Notes: generated by a model from the letters alone, not told the origin. A stretch of 11,578 nt of DNA from an uncultured Paraprevotella sp. (GCA_910584955.1 CAJUDC010000034.1:9144-20721); one strand, 5' to 3'. Counted from the first letter of the stretch, positions 1-8,030 are shown. Translations and numbers: made by a program.

Positions 1-2
1 AA

Positions 3-377
3 ATTATTGCTGTATTGCCGGAGCGTGGAGGTATTTCCCAACGTACGGGGGCAGAGTGGAAATCACAGTCTTATGTATTGGAGACTCAGGAAACTTATCC
101 CCGTAAAATGTGTTTTGATGTGTTCGGAGCGGATAAAATCGCTCAGTTTAACATTAATGTCGGAGAGACGTTGACGGTTTCTTTCGATATTGACGCCCGG
201 GAATACCAAGGACGCTGGTACAACAGTATCCGGGCCTGGAAAGTGGATCGTTCTCTGGGGACGGCTGCCGCTCCTGCTCCCGATATGGCGGCACCTTTTC
301 CGCCGGCATCCGCTGCCGCCCCGACCGCTCCTGTTGATTTCTCTTCGGGAGATTCAACCGATGACCTTCCTTTTTAA
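3..377 (+). CDS. DUF3127 family protein, 5' end cut off by the window edge
   Basis: The frame is open from the first complete codon (Ile-Ile-Ala-Val-Leu-Pro) to TAA at 375-377, so the true start lies upstream. A TTG at 15 would be an artificial start because the residues before it already belong to the conserved fold. The segment containing QSYVLETQETYP, CFDVFG, QFNINVGE and VSFDIDAREYQGRWYN matches the DUF3127 domain as I know it: a small, probably OB-fold-like, cytosolic protein of Bacteroidetes with no firmly assigned function. After the domain comes a linker of about 35 residues rich in Ala, Pro and Ser, then the terminal residues STDDLPF. This is the layout of single-stranded DNA-binding protein (OB fold, Pro/Ala-rich linker, acidic tip ending in Pro-Phe). 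The family call is firm. A role in DNA metabolism is inference from that tail. A hairpin terminator follows 14 bases after the stop. Confidence 0.9.
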   Translation: MIAVLPERGGISQRTGAEWKSQSYVLETQETYPRKMCFDVFGADKIAQFNINVGETLTVSFDIDAREYQGRWYNSIRAWKVDRSLGTAAAPAPDMAAPFPPASAAAPTAPVDFSSGDSTDDLPF

Positions 378-391
378 AGAGAGGCGCATAC

Positions 392-431
392 AAAAGGGGA
401 GCGTTCCGATCGTTCGGGGCGCTCCCCTTTT
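392..431 (+). terminator. Intrinsic terminator after the DUF3127 gene
   Basis: AAAAGGGGAGCG (392-403) pairs perfectly with CGCTCCCCTTTT (420-431), and CCGA (406-409) pairs with TCGG (414-417) inside the loop. The A and T runs at the stem base make it work in either direction. It sits just after the TAA at 375-377, as expected for the end of that transcript. Confidence 0.85.
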
Positions 432-614
432 TGTAGGCATTCCTCTAGGGCGCTTGGGGCTGAAATGTCCTTCCTTGTTGAGGCTTTCGGTGATTCAGGT
501 TTCATAACGGACCGGAACGGGGTCGCGACTGTCGTATTTTAAAAAGTTGCTCCGGTTTGACGGAGAGGCAGGGACGAGAATAGAGGGCCATGCGGCGTAC
601 TGTCGTATGACTTT

Positions 615-668
615 TTGTGAAAGAGCGGTGAAAGCATTGTGAAAGAGCGGTGAAGGGGTTGTGAAAGG
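615..668. repeat. 22-bp tandem repeat, two full copies and a partial third
   Basis: TTGTGAAAGAGCGGTGAA occurs at 615-632 and again, identical, at 637-654. A third copy starting at 659 keeps only TTGTGAAAG before diverging. The spacing is exactly 22 bases. Related GTGAA-type words recur downstream, for example GTGAAACGGTGAAG near 726-739, suggesting an older and wider array. No function is evident. Confidence 0.85.
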
Positions 669-840
669 GATAAGGTGCCTGCATTCACCGATAAGCAATT
701 GGTGAATAGCTGATTATGTTTAATGTGAAACGGTGAAGGCTGTTTCTAGTAAACTCCGGGAGGAGGATGTACATGCCGCTCCGGGTCGGTTGTCTGGGAA
801 TGCGACGCCGTTTGAAAAATGGTGGTAGTGCCGTTTCTGA

Positions 841-911
841 GGGCATGCCCAACAGGAAAGAAGAGGATGAGCAGGACGTTGCAACGTCTTCTAGGCCCCG
901 ATATAACGGGG
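841..911. other. Cluster of short palindromes and a hairpin
   Basis: Three self-complementary elements lie within about 70 bases: GGGCATGCCC (841-850), the perfect 14-bp palindrome GACGTTGCAACGTC (875-888), and a hairpin with stem CCCCG (896-900) and CGGGG (907-911) around a 6-base loop. They lie in no recognised gene. They might form a folded RNA or be part of a dispersed element. I do not recognise a known RNA family such as SRP RNA, tmRNA or RNase P RNA. Confidence 0.45.
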
Positions 912-1015
912 TGAGCACCAATGCGGACCGCTTGGCAGACTATCTTCAATTATATATTTTTCCTGTTGTAACGCAAATTCCTTGTAAAAATCATCGGTTA
1001 TACAATAAATCTCTG

Positions 1016-1023
1016 TAATTTTA
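1016..1023 (+). promoter_or_regulatory. Weak candidate -7 box for the TlpA-like gene
   Basis: TAATTTTA differs from the Bacteroides -7 consensus TAnnTTTG only at the last base and would give a leader of about 35 bases. No TTTG -33 element is seen at the usual distance, so this is only a candidate. Confidence 0.25.
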
Positions 1024-1065
1024 GCCTATAAATATATCAATTATAATATCCAATTATCGTTTTTT

Positions 1066-2154
1066 ATGAAAAATATTATCTATGTCGGCTTCACGGCTAT
1101 TTTGTATGCATGTATCCCTTCTTCTCATTCTACCGGATATTCTGTAACAGGTGTGGTAAGTGATTCATCGTCTAATGGTAAGAAGATCTATATTATGCGT
1201 TACGATGATAATCGGTATATAGACAGTACTGTCATTGAAAAGAATCAGTTTACTTTCAAAGGACAGGTAGATACTGCGTCCTATTGCCGTATTGATGTTG
1301 ACAGAGATGCATATGCTAATTTTATTCTGGAAAATGGTGATATTCGGGTAGACTTGCAAAAACATAATCAACCGTCAGGTACTCTGTTGAATGATAAAGT
1401 GGCTCAATTGGCACTGGCAGAAGATAGCGTCAGTGAACTGATTGCTCGACGAAGTCAAGAGATCAAGGAACAATGTGGAAACGACGAACAGGCTTTTGAC
1501 TGCCAAATGAAAGAATTCATAAGACAGCAGCGGGAATCCATTGCAAATAAGTGTGCCGATTTCTACGAAGGTCATTGGGATGATGCTTTTGGATATGCCC
1601 TCCTGTATTCCGAATTCTTCGACTTTATTCCGCCCGTACAACAGAAAGCTCTGCTTGCGAAGTTCGGTAATTGGTTGAAATCCACCCGAACCGTACAAAA
1701 AATAAGCAAAAGAATCGAGGCTCAGGAAAAGACGGCTGAAGGTATGCCGTACACAGATATTACGGGTACTGATGCTGAAGGGAAACCCGTCGCTCTCTCT
1801 AACTTCATGGGGAAGGGAAATTACGTATTGATGGACATGTGGGCAAGTTGGTGTGGTCCCTGCAAAAGAGAAATCCCCAACCTGGCCAAACTACAGAATC
1901 AGTATAAGGATAAAGGATTGACAGTGATAGGTATATTTGTCTGGGACAAGGAGGAGAACTTGAAGAAAGCAATGGATTCGGAAGGAGTGACTTGGCCGCA
2001 GATTGTTGACAGTGAAAACAAGTCCGCTCATGTGTATGGGGTGGATGGTATCCCTCACATTATTTTGTTTTCGCCCGATGGTACCATCTTGAAGCGTAAT
2101 TTGCGCGGAGACACGATGATTAAAACTGTAGAAGAAATCATGAACCGTAAATAA
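1066..2154 (+). CDS. TlpA-like thioredoxin lipoprotein with DUF4369-type N-terminal region
   Basis: A 362-residue secreted thiol-disulfide oxidoreductase of the TlpA/ResA type. Residues 1-15 form a signal peptide ending in the lipobox LYAC, so Cys16 should be lipidated and the protein anchored facing the periplasm. Residues about 25-120 (GYSVTGVVSD..., with beta-strand-like repeats) resemble the DUF4369 domain that precedes thioredoxin domains in Bacteroidetes. A charged, mostly helical middle follows to about residue 215. The AhpC/TlpA fold covers about 225-360, with active site WASWCGPC (Cys263 and Cys266) and the conserved cis-proline region GIP (Pro330). Such proteins reduce or exchange disulfides in exported proteins, and the substrate here is unknown. 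It appears monocistronic: an A/T-rich leader precedes it and hairpins follow directly. Extra cysteines (74, 137, 146, 162) in the first half are unusual for a periplasmic protein. The ATG at 1066 is chosen because the signal peptide begins there. The gene is visibly more A/T-rich than the efflux genes. Confidence 0.9.
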   Translation: MKNIIYVGFTAILYACIPSSHSTGYSVTGVVSDSSSNGKKIYIMRYDDNRYIDSTVIEKNQFTFKGQVDTASYCRIDVDRDAYANFILENGDIRVDLQKHNQPSGTLLNDKVAQLALAEDSVSELIARRSQEIKEQCGNDEQAFDCQMKEFIRQQRESIANKCADFYEGHWDDAFGYALLYSEFFDFIPPVQQKALLAKFGNWLKSTRTVQKISKRIEAQEKTAEGMPYTDITGTDAEGKPVALSNFMGKGNYVLMDMWASWCGPCKREIPNLAKLQNQYKDKGLTVIGIFVWDKEENLKKAMDSEGVTWPQIVDSENKSAHVYGVDGIPHIILFSPDGTILKRNLRGDTMIKTVEEIMNRK

Positions 2155-2178
2155 CGTGAAGTTTTAGATTTCACGTTA
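2152..2178 (+). terminator. Small hairpin overlapping the TlpA-like stop codon
   Basis: TAACGTGAA (2152-2160, starting with the stop codon) pairs with TTCACGTTA (2170-2178) around a 9-base loop. No T run follows. It probably assists the larger hairpin directly downstream or protects the mRNA end. Confidence 0.5.
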
Positions 2179-2182
2179 AATA

Positions 2183-2220
2183 CCAAAGGAGGAGAATTTT
2201 TGACGATTCTCCTCCTTTGG
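2183..2220. terminator. Strong hairpin terminator between convergent transcripts
   Basis: CCAAAGGAGGAGAAT (2183-2197) pairs perfectly with ATTCTCCTCCTTTGG (2206-2220), a 15-bp stem with an 8-base loop. It lies between the plus-strand TlpA-like gene and the end of the minus-strand efflux operon, so it likely serves both. The T tracts on either side are weak. Confidence 0.8.
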
Positions 2221-2242
2221 GGTTAAAGGCTGTGCCCGTGTT

Positions 2243-3616
2243 TTATTCGGCGGCTCCGCCTCCTAAAGCCTGATACAGTTCGATGACGCCCTGTATGCTG
2301 CTGAAGCGGTTGCTCGTTTGCGCTATTTGTGCGCTGAGTAATCCTTGTTGGGCAGTCAGCACCTGCAAGTAATTGGTCGGAGAGTTGAGCATTAACGCCT
2401 GTGTGCTTTTGACAGCCCTCTCCAGCGAAGCTACCTGCGAAGCATACAATTGCTCTTTCGCCTGGTTGGCTTGGATTTTGGCTAAAGCCGTGTTCACTTC
2501 TGCCCCGGCCGCGATCAGGCTCTGTTGAAAGGCTAATTTGGCTTCTTCCTGTTTGGCTTTGGATATTTTCAGTTGTGCCTGTAATTTACCGTTCATAAAA
2601 AGAGGCTGTGAAAGAGAGCCCAAGGCCTGCCAGATCCATTTCCCGGGATTGACCATTCCTTCACTGTTTGTCCAGCCGATGGTTCCGCTCAGGGTCAGCC
2701 CCGGATAGAAAGCGGCCCGCGCCTCGTTGGTGGCGTAGAAAGCCGAAGCCAAGGCATATTCGGCGGCTTTCACATCGGGACGGCGTGCAAGCAGAGAAAC
2801 CGGTACACCGGTCTGGAGACTGGCCGGAACTTGCCAGCCGGACAGCGTTCCCCGGCGGATGGAGTGTGGAGTCTCGGCCAGCAAGGTTGAGAATCCGTTC
2901 TCTATCTCACGAATCTGATGCTTCAAGTCCACTACCTGGGTGCATACTGCATAATAGTTGGCTTCCGACTGCGATACGGCGGCATCGTTGCTCTGTCCGG
3001 CCGCCATCAAGGCTTTGGTGATTTCTACATTCCTTTTCCAGTTGGCTGCCGTCTGTTCGCTGATGTTCAGCTGCTCGTCAAGCATGGTCAGCGTGTAATA
3101 GTAGTTGGCGATGGCGGCGATGAGTTGTACCTGTACGGCCTGTTTGTAGGTCTGTGTCTGGAACAGCTGCATTTGCGTGCGCTTCTTGGCATTTCGGATG
3201 CTTCCGAAGATATCCACTTGCCAGGAGGCTACGGCGGGCAGGGTGTAGGCCTTGGTGGGCGCACCCCAGTCGAATCCGTTGAGGGATCCTTGCGGTCCGA
3301 GAATCAGGTTGGGCAGAAAAGCCAGCCTGGCGGCTTTCAAAGCAGCTTCGGCTTCTTCGATCTGCAAAGCGGCCGTTTTCATGTCAGTGTTCTGTGCCAG
3401 CCCTTTTTCAATCAGAGCTTGCAGGGCGGGATCGGTGAACACGGTGCGCCAGGGCTGATCGCCCAAGCCGGTTGCAGTCTCCTCGCCGGCACCTGTCTGG
3501 CTTCCGTACAGGTTGTCGGTGGATATGTCGGCGGGCCGCTCGTAATTCTTGTAGAGGTTGCAACTGCACAACAATGCAGCTGCAACTATCATTATCGACA
3601 AATGTGTTGTTTTCAT
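2243..3616 (-). CDS. RND efflux outer-membrane channel lipoprotein (OprM/NodT-like)
   Basis: A 457-residue TolC-family exit duct, the outer-membrane part of the tripartite pump encoded just upstream. A signal peptide ends in lipobox LLCSC, so Cys19 is the likely lipid anchor, as in OprM. Two outer-membrane efflux protein repeats follow, about residues 56-245 and 270-455, each with long Ala/Gln/Glu-rich helices that form the periplasmic tunnel. The hallmark LLARRPDVKAAE (275-286), found at the start of the second repeat in NodT-type channels, is present, as is the C-terminal ELYQALGGG (446-454). Length is normal for the family. The start is fixed by the 4-base ATGA overlap with the pump stop (3613-3616), which suggests translational coupling. 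It is the last gene of the operon, and the strong hairpin at 2183-2220 lies just past its TAA. Confidence 0.95.
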   Translation of the reverse strand: MKTTHLSIMIVAAALLCSCNLYKNYERPADISTDNLYGSQTGAGEETATGLGDQPWRTVFTDPALQALIEKGLAQNTDMKTAALQIEEAEAALKAARLAFLPNLILGPQGSLNGFDWGAPTKAYTLPAVASWQVDIFGSIRNAKKRTQMQLFQTQTYKQAVQVQLIAAIANYYYTLTMLDEQLNISEQTAANWKRNVEITKALMAAGQSNDAAVSQSEANYYAVCTQVVDLKHQIREIENGFSTLLAETPHSIRRGTLSGWQVPASLQTGVPVSLLARRPDVKAAEYALASAFYATNEARAAFYPGLTLSGTIGWTNSEGMVNPGKWIWQALGSLSQPLFMNGKLQAQLKISKAKQEEAKLAFQQSLIAAGAEVNTALAKIQANQAKEQLYASQVASLERAVKSTQALMLNSPTNYLQVLTAQQGLLSAQIAQTSNRFSSIQGVIELYQALGGGAAE

Positions 3617-6600
3617 TCTTCAGTATCTTTTAATTGATTGGATTCCATTCTCTCTTCCAAACTTCTTTCACGTTCGGCTTGCACTTGTTGGTCGGCTTCT
3701 TCGATCAGGGCCGGTCGGATTTTCTCCTGCAGGAACTCGAAAACAATGAAGAACACCGGGACTACGAATAGCAATGCCAGGGTGCCGACCACCATACCGC
3801 CTACGACACCTGTACCCAGCGAACTGTTTCCGTTGGCGCCGGCTCCCGTTGCGAACATCAGAGGCAACATACCGAACACCATCGTCAGCACCGTCATGAG
3901 GATCGGGCGCAGACGAGCCTGTGCGGCTGCATAAGCGGCTTCGATGATGCCCATGCCTTTGCGGCGGCGTTCAATGGCAAACTCCGTGATAAGAATAGCT
4001 GTCTTTGCCAACAGACCGATCAACATGATAATACCTGTTTGCAGGTAGATGTTGTTTTCCAGACCGAATAGTTTGGCGAACAGGAAACTGCCCATCAATC
4101 CGAACGGAACGGAGAGGATAACGGCAAACGGTACCAGGAAACTCTCGTACAGACAGGATAGGATCAGATAAATCAGCAGGATGCAGATTCCATAAATAAA
4201 GAGGGTGGAACCGCCGCCGGTCTGAGATTCTTCACGCGACATGCCGCTGTATTCATAGCCATAGCTGTTGGGCAGTGTCTGGGCTGCCACTTCTGCAATA
4301 GCTTTCATGGCCTCGCCGCTGGAGTATCCTTCGGCAACGTTTATGTTGGTGGCGATGGAACTGAACAAGTTGAAGCGGGTAGCCGTTTCCGAACCGAGTA
4401 CGCGTTTCAGTGTCACGAATTCGCTTACCGGAGCCATTTTACTGCCGTTGCGGACATAAAGATTGTGCAAGGACTCTTCGTTCAGACGGTATTGCGGGGC
4501 TGCTTGCATCATAACGCGGTATACTTTTCCGAATTCATTGTAGTTGGATACGTAAGCACCACCGCAATAATTGCCCAGCACCTCTAGCACAGAAGCCGGA
4601 GAGATGCCCGCCCGCTTGCATTTCGCAGCGTCCACATCTACGGTATATTGAGGGAAATTCAAGGCAAAGGAGGTGTAGGCCATGGCTATTTCAGGCCGTT
4701 GGTTCAGCGCCATAAGGAACTTCATGGCATTGCCGTAGAATGTATTGATGTCACCGCCGGCTTTGTCCTGGAGGTGCATCTCTATGGAGTTACCCATACC
4801 GTATCCCGGGATCATACCGGGCTGGAACGAGAAGATCTGTGCTTTCTTGATTTGGCTGAATTGTGCATTCAGGCGTGCCAGCACGGCCTTTGCCGATTGT
4901 GAGGGATCTTGTCGCTCGCTCCATTCTTTCAGTCGCACGATGGCCATACCGTAGGATACACCCTGTCCCGAGATGAAACCATAGCCGGCTACTGTCTGGT
5001 AATGGTGCACTTCCGGTGTGTTTTTTAATATCTCCTCCACTTGTTTGATTACTCCGTTCGTTTCTTCCAAAGCGCTACCGGGCGCTACACTGACGTTAAC
5101 CATAAGTGTACCTTGGTCCTCTTGCGGGACGAGACCCGTTTTGGTCGTTGACATGAAGTACCCTAGCAAGGCAACGGCAACAATCAATAGGAGCCAAGTC
5201 AGCGCGCGATGATGGATGAAGAACATGACGCCTTTTTTGTATTTCTCCAGCATGGCGTTGTAGGAGGCATTGTATGCGGCACGAACGCGACCGTTGATGC
5301 TTTTGGCACTCTTCTGACCGTCGGACGGGCGCATAAGCATGGCGCACAGGGCCGGACACAAGGTGAGGGCGCTGATACAGGAAAGACCTACGGAAGTTGC
5401 CATCGTCACACCGAACTGGGTGTAGAAGATACCGGAGGTTCCTCCCATGAACGTTACGGGAATGAACACGGCCATAAATACGAATGTACAGGAAATAACA
5501 GCCATCGTTACATCGGAAAGTGCGTCTTTAGTGGCCTTGTAAGGCGAGGTGTATCCTACGTCGAACTTGGCTTGGACGGCTTCTACTACTACGATGGCGT
5601 CGTCAACCACCGTACCGATAGCCAGTACCAGGGCAAACAATGTCAGGATATTGATACTGAATCCGGCTGCTGTGAGGCAGGCGAATGTGCCGACGAGAGA
5701 TACGATGATGGAGATGGAAGGAATCAGTGTACTCTTGAAGTCTTGCAGGAAAAAGTAAACAACGAGAATTACCAACAGGATGGCAATGACCAGTGTCTCT
5801 ACTACTTCGTGAATAGACTCGAAAAGAAAGTCGTTCGAACTCATCATGGTGACAAACTCTACTCCGGCAGGCAAGTCTTTACCCATGTCTTCCAGCAAAG
5901 CCGAGATGTTCTGGTTCACTTTGGTGGCATTGGCTCCGGCTACCTGGAATACAAGGAAAGTACAGGAGGGATGGCCGTCCAGACTACTGTGGAAGCTATA
6001 AGACAAAGAACCCAGTTCTACATCGGCTACATCGCGGACGCGGAGAATCTTTCCGTTTTCATCCGAGCGGATCACGATGTTCTTGAATTCTTCCACACTC
6101 TTCAGTCGTCCTCTGTATTTCAGGGTGTATTGGAACGTATTGCCTGAGTTTTCACCTAAAGAACCGGTGGGGGCTTCAATGTTCTGCTCTCCCAATACGG
6201 CAGTGATGTCGGAGGGTATTAAACCGTATTGTGCCATTATATCGGGCTTTAGCCAGATACGCATGGAATAGGTGTCGCCCAATGCCATTACGTCGCCCAC
6301 GCCTTCGATACGCTTGATACGAGGCACTACATTTATATCAAGATAGTTCGACAGGAAACGCTCGTCATATTTACCGCTGGGGCTTGTCAGCGAACCGATT
6401 TGCAGGAAACTCGTCTGGCGTTTTGAGGTACTTACACCGATGCGTGTTACCTCGGAAGGCAGTAGTCCCTGTGCTTTGGAAACACGGTTCTGTACGTTTA
6501 CCGCCGCCATATCGGGATTGGTACCCTGTTTAAAATAGATCTGTATGGTGGCCGTACCGGAATTGGTGGCTGTAGAGGTCATGTAAATCATGTTCTCCAC

Positions 6601-6816
6601 ACCGTTGATACTTTCCTCCAACGGCATGATAACGCTCTTCTGCACAGCTTCGGCATTGGCACCGGTATAGGTGGCCGATACCATAACGGTAGGCGGAGCA
6701 ATGTCGGGATATTGCTCCACGGGCAGCGTGAAGAGGGAGATGAGACCCACCACCATGATGAGAATGGAGATGGAGACGGCCATTACCGGCCTTTTAATAA
6801 ATATATTTCCTTTCAT
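3613..6816 (-). CDS. RND multidrug efflux pump, HAE-1 (AcrB/MexB) type
   Basis: A 1067-residue inner-membrane proton antiporter that takes hydrophobic and amphipathic compounds from the periplasm and inner-membrane leaflet and passes them to the channel. TM1 is near residues 10-30 (FIKRPVMAVSISILIMVVG). The first periplasmic domain runs to about 335, TM2-TM6 lie in about 338-495, TM7 near 540-555, the second periplasmic domain follows to about 865, and TM8-TM12 span about 872-1030. Proton-relay residues are intact: Asp405-Asp406 in TM4 (TVVDDAIVV), Lys938 in TM10 (GLLAKTAIL), and Arg970 with Thr975 at the start of TM11, matching AcrB Asp407/Asp408, Lys940, Arg971 and Thr978. The large periplasmic loops and this motif set indicate drug efflux (HAE-1) rather than heavy-metal export. 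The C-terminus carries about 38 cytoplasmic residues rich in Glu and Arg. Substrates cannot be read from sequence; bile salts, detergents and antibiotics are typical of the family. Confidence 0.97.
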   Translation of the reverse strand: MKGNIFIKRPVMAVSISILIMVVGLISLFTLPVEQYPDIAPPTVMVSATYTGANAEAVQKSVIMPLEESINGVENMIYMTSTATNSGTATIQIYFKQGTNPDMAAVNVQNRVSKAQGLLPSEVTRIGVSTSKRQTSFLQIGSLTSPSGKYDERFLSNYLDINVVPRIKRIEGVGDVMALGDTYSMRIWLKPDIMAQYGLIPSDITAVLGEQNIEAPTGSLGENSGNTFQYTLKYRGRLKSVEEFKNIVIRSDENGKILRVRDVADVELGSLSYSFHSSLDGHPSCTFLVFQVAGANATKVNQNISALLEDMGKDLPAGVEFVTMMSSNDFLFESIHEVVETLVIAILLVILVVYFFLQDFKSTLIPSISIIVSLVGTFACLTAAGFSINILTLFALVLAIGTVVDDAIVVVEAVQAKFDVGYTSPYKATKDALSDVTMAVISCTFVFMAVFIPVTFMGGTSGIFYTQFGVTMATSVGLSCISALTLCPALCAMLMRPSDGQKSAKSINGRVRAAYNASYNAMLEKYKKGVMFFIHHRALTWLLLIVAVALLGYFMSTTKTGLVPQEDQGTLMVNVSVAPGSALEETNGVIKQVEEILKNTPEVHHYQTVAGYGFISGQGVSYGMAIVRLKEWSERQDPSQSAKAVLARLNAQFSQIKKAQIFSFQPGMIPGYGMGNSIEMHLQDKAGGDINTFYGNAMKFLMALNQRPEIAMAYTSFALNFPQYTVDVDAAKCKRAGISPASVLEVLGNYCGGAYVSNYNEFGKVYRVMMQAAPQYRLNEESLHNLYVRNGSKMAPVSEFVTLKRVLGSETATRFNLFSSIATNINVAEGYSSGEAMKAIAEVAAQTLPNSYGYEYSGMSREESQTGGGSTLFIYGICILLIYLILSCLYESFLVPFAVILSVPFGLMGSFLFAKLFGLENNIYLQTGIIMLIGLLAKTAILITEFAIERRRKGMGIIEAAYAAAQARLRPILMTVLTMVFGMLPLMFATGAGANGNSSLGTGVVGGMVVGTLALLFVVPVFFIVFEFLQEKIRPALIEEADQQVQAERERSLEERMESNQLKDTEE

Positions 6817-6845
6817 CTTTTTACACTTTTATAGGGGATGAACAG

Positions 6846-7958
6846 TTACTTTTGTGTACCGGCGTTTACGGGCGTTCCTTCACGAACCAGACCGGCACCT
6901 TCGGCAATGATTTCCTCACCGGCTTTCAAACCGTCGAGTACGATGTATTCTTTTCCGTTGTTGGTGGGAGCGACGGTAATATTGGCACTGGTGGCTTTGC
7001 CGTCGATGACTTTATAGACCATGATCTTATCCTGCAAAGAGAATGTGGCATCTTGCGGGATCACAACACAATTCTTGTAGCTGACGGGGATAATGATATT
7101 GCCGGATGAACCGCTGTGCAGCAGATGATTCGGATTGTCGAATACCGCGCGCAGACTGACTGCACCCGTGGAGCGGTCTACAACACCGCTGATGGTCTCT
7201 ACACGACCTGTCGTGCCGTATTCCGTACCGTCGCTTAAGAGCAGTTTCACATCCGGCATGTTCTCGATGGCTTTTTCGGGTGAACCGTATTCGCGTGTGA
7301 GTTCCAGCAACCGGTTCTCTGTCATGGAAAAGTATACATACATCTGTGAATTGTCGGATACGACAGTGAGCGGCTGGGGAATGTTACTGCCTACCAAAGC
7401 TCCTTGACGGTAAGGCAATGTGCCTACGACGCCGTCGGCAGGACTGGTGACGGTAGTGTACGACAGGCTGTTCTGTGCATTGGTCCGCTGGGCTTCGGCC
7501 TGTGCCAATGTGGCTTGTGCGCTCAGCAGTGAGTTTTTGGCTTGCTGCAGATCAAAGTCCGAGATGATTTTCTGATCAAACAGGTTCTGCTTGCTCTGAT
7601 AAGTCAGTCGGGCGGTTGCCACAGCGGCTTCGGCCGCATTCACATTGGCAATGGCCGTTTTCAGCGCAGCCTGATAAGGAACCTGGTCGATAATGAACAA
7701 GGTTTGTCCTTTGCGTACACGCTGTCCTTCGGTTACGCACAACTTCTGCAGGGTTCCTCCTACTTGTGGGTAAATCTCAATATCTTGTCTTCCTCGGATT
7801 GTTGCGGAATAACTGGAAGGAAGTTCTCGGTTTTCTGTTTTTACTTTCATGGTTTTGTACGTTCCTGCCTGGCCCATAGGCTGTTCTTTTTGGCAGGAAG
7901 CAAAAACGAACAAGCATGTAAATGCTGTAAGGAATACTGCTTTCATTTCTTTTTTCAT
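6846..7958 (-). CDS. RND efflux periplasmic adaptor lipoprotein (AcrA/MexA-like)
   Basis: A 370-residue membrane-fusion protein that bridges the pump and the outer-membrane channel. The signal peptide ends in VFASC, so Cys22 should be lipidated and hold the protein at the inner membrane. The two halves of the biotinyl-lipoyl-like domain are at about residues 57-93 (IEIYPQVGGTL, VTEGQRVRKGQTLF) and 167-185 (YTTVTSPADGVVG). Between them lies an Ala/Gln-rich alpha-helical hairpin, about 95-165. The beta-barrel covers about 195-285 and the membrane-proximal domain about 290-370. It is the first gene of the operon, with 29 bases separating its stop from the pump start. A second Met at residue 5 could also be the start; Met1 gives a more usual basic N-terminus. 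The leader holds a perfect -7 box, and a divergent AraC-type gene lies upstream. Confidence 0.95.
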   Translation of the reverse strand: MKKEMKAVFLTAFTCLFVFASCQKEQPMGQAGTYKTMKVKTENRELPSSYSATIRGRQDIEIYPQVGGTLQKLCVTEGQRVRKGQTLFIIDQVPYQAALKTAIANVNAAEAAVATARLTYQSKQNLFDQKIISDFDLQQAKNSLLSAQATLAQAEAQRTNAQNSLSYTTVTSPADGVVGTLPYRQGALVGSNIPQPLTVVSDNSQMYVYFSMTENRLLELTREYGSPEKAIENMPDVKLLLSDGTEYGTTGRVETISGVVDRSTGAVSLRAVFDNPNHLLHSGSSGNIIIPVSYKNCVVIPQDATFSLQDKIMVYKVIDGKATSANITVAPTNNGKEYIVLDGLKAGEEIIAEGAGLVREGTPVNAGTQK

Positions 7959-7989
7959 CTTCGTATTTATAATATAATGTGTATTCTGT

Positions 7990-8013
7990 CGGTAAAACGC
8001 GGCAAAATTACCG
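7990..8013. promoter_or_regulatory. Inverted repeat covering the efflux promoter, candidate operator
   Basis: CGGTAA (7990-7995) and TTACCG (8008-8013) are exact inverted copies separated by 12 bases. The right arm overlaps the -7 box of the efflux operon, and the region lies between the pump and its divergent AraC-type regulator. A nested shorter repeat, GCGG (7999-8002) and CCGC (8011-8014), is also present. That this is a protein-binding site is inference. Confidence 0.4.
8003..8010 (-). promoter_or_regulatory. Bacteroides-type -7 box for the efflux operon
   Basis: On the minus strand this reads TAATTTTG, an exact fit to TAnnTTTG. It would start transcription about 40 bases before the adaptor ATG. 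The nearest upstream TTTG on that strand (8036-8039) is 25 bases away, longer than the usual spacing of about 20. This would suit a promoter that needs an activator. Confidence 0.55.
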
Positions 8014-8030
8014 CTTTTTTTTGTCTTGCG

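Larger units (their letters stand above)
432..1065. other. Gene-poor intergenic stretch with repeats and palindromes
   Basis: About 630 bases hold no reading frame I would call a gene. The open frames here are short, overlap on both strands and resemble no family I know. What can be seen: a 10-bp direct repeat ACTGTCGTAT (528-537 and 599-608); a small hairpin CTCCG-GTTTGA-CGGAG (550-565), which on the minus strand is followed by a T run; a 22-bp tandem repeat from 615; a cluster of short palindromes at 841-911; and an A/T-rich leader before the gene at 1066. It could hold a decayed gene, a dispersed intergenic repeat or an untranslated RNA. The sequence alone does not decide. Confidence 0.6.

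Noticed and set aside
615..668. Tandem repeat as a possible CRISPR array
   Set aside because: The repeat unit is 22 bases with only 4 bases between cores, there are fewer than three full copies, and no unique spacers or cas genes are present.
767..1018. Plus-strand open frame of 83 codons and overlapping minus-strand frames (685-949)
   Set aside because: They overlap each other on both strands, run through palindromes and repeats, and have no recognisable domain or good start context.
2918..3637. Plus-strand open frame of 239 codons
   Set aside because: It is antisense to the outer-membrane channel gene and shows no protein-like features.
5209..6147. Long plus-strand open frame of 312 codons
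   Set aside because: It lies wholly antisense to the RND pump gene, whose protein has all its conserved motifs. The antisense product is low-complexity and unlike any family.
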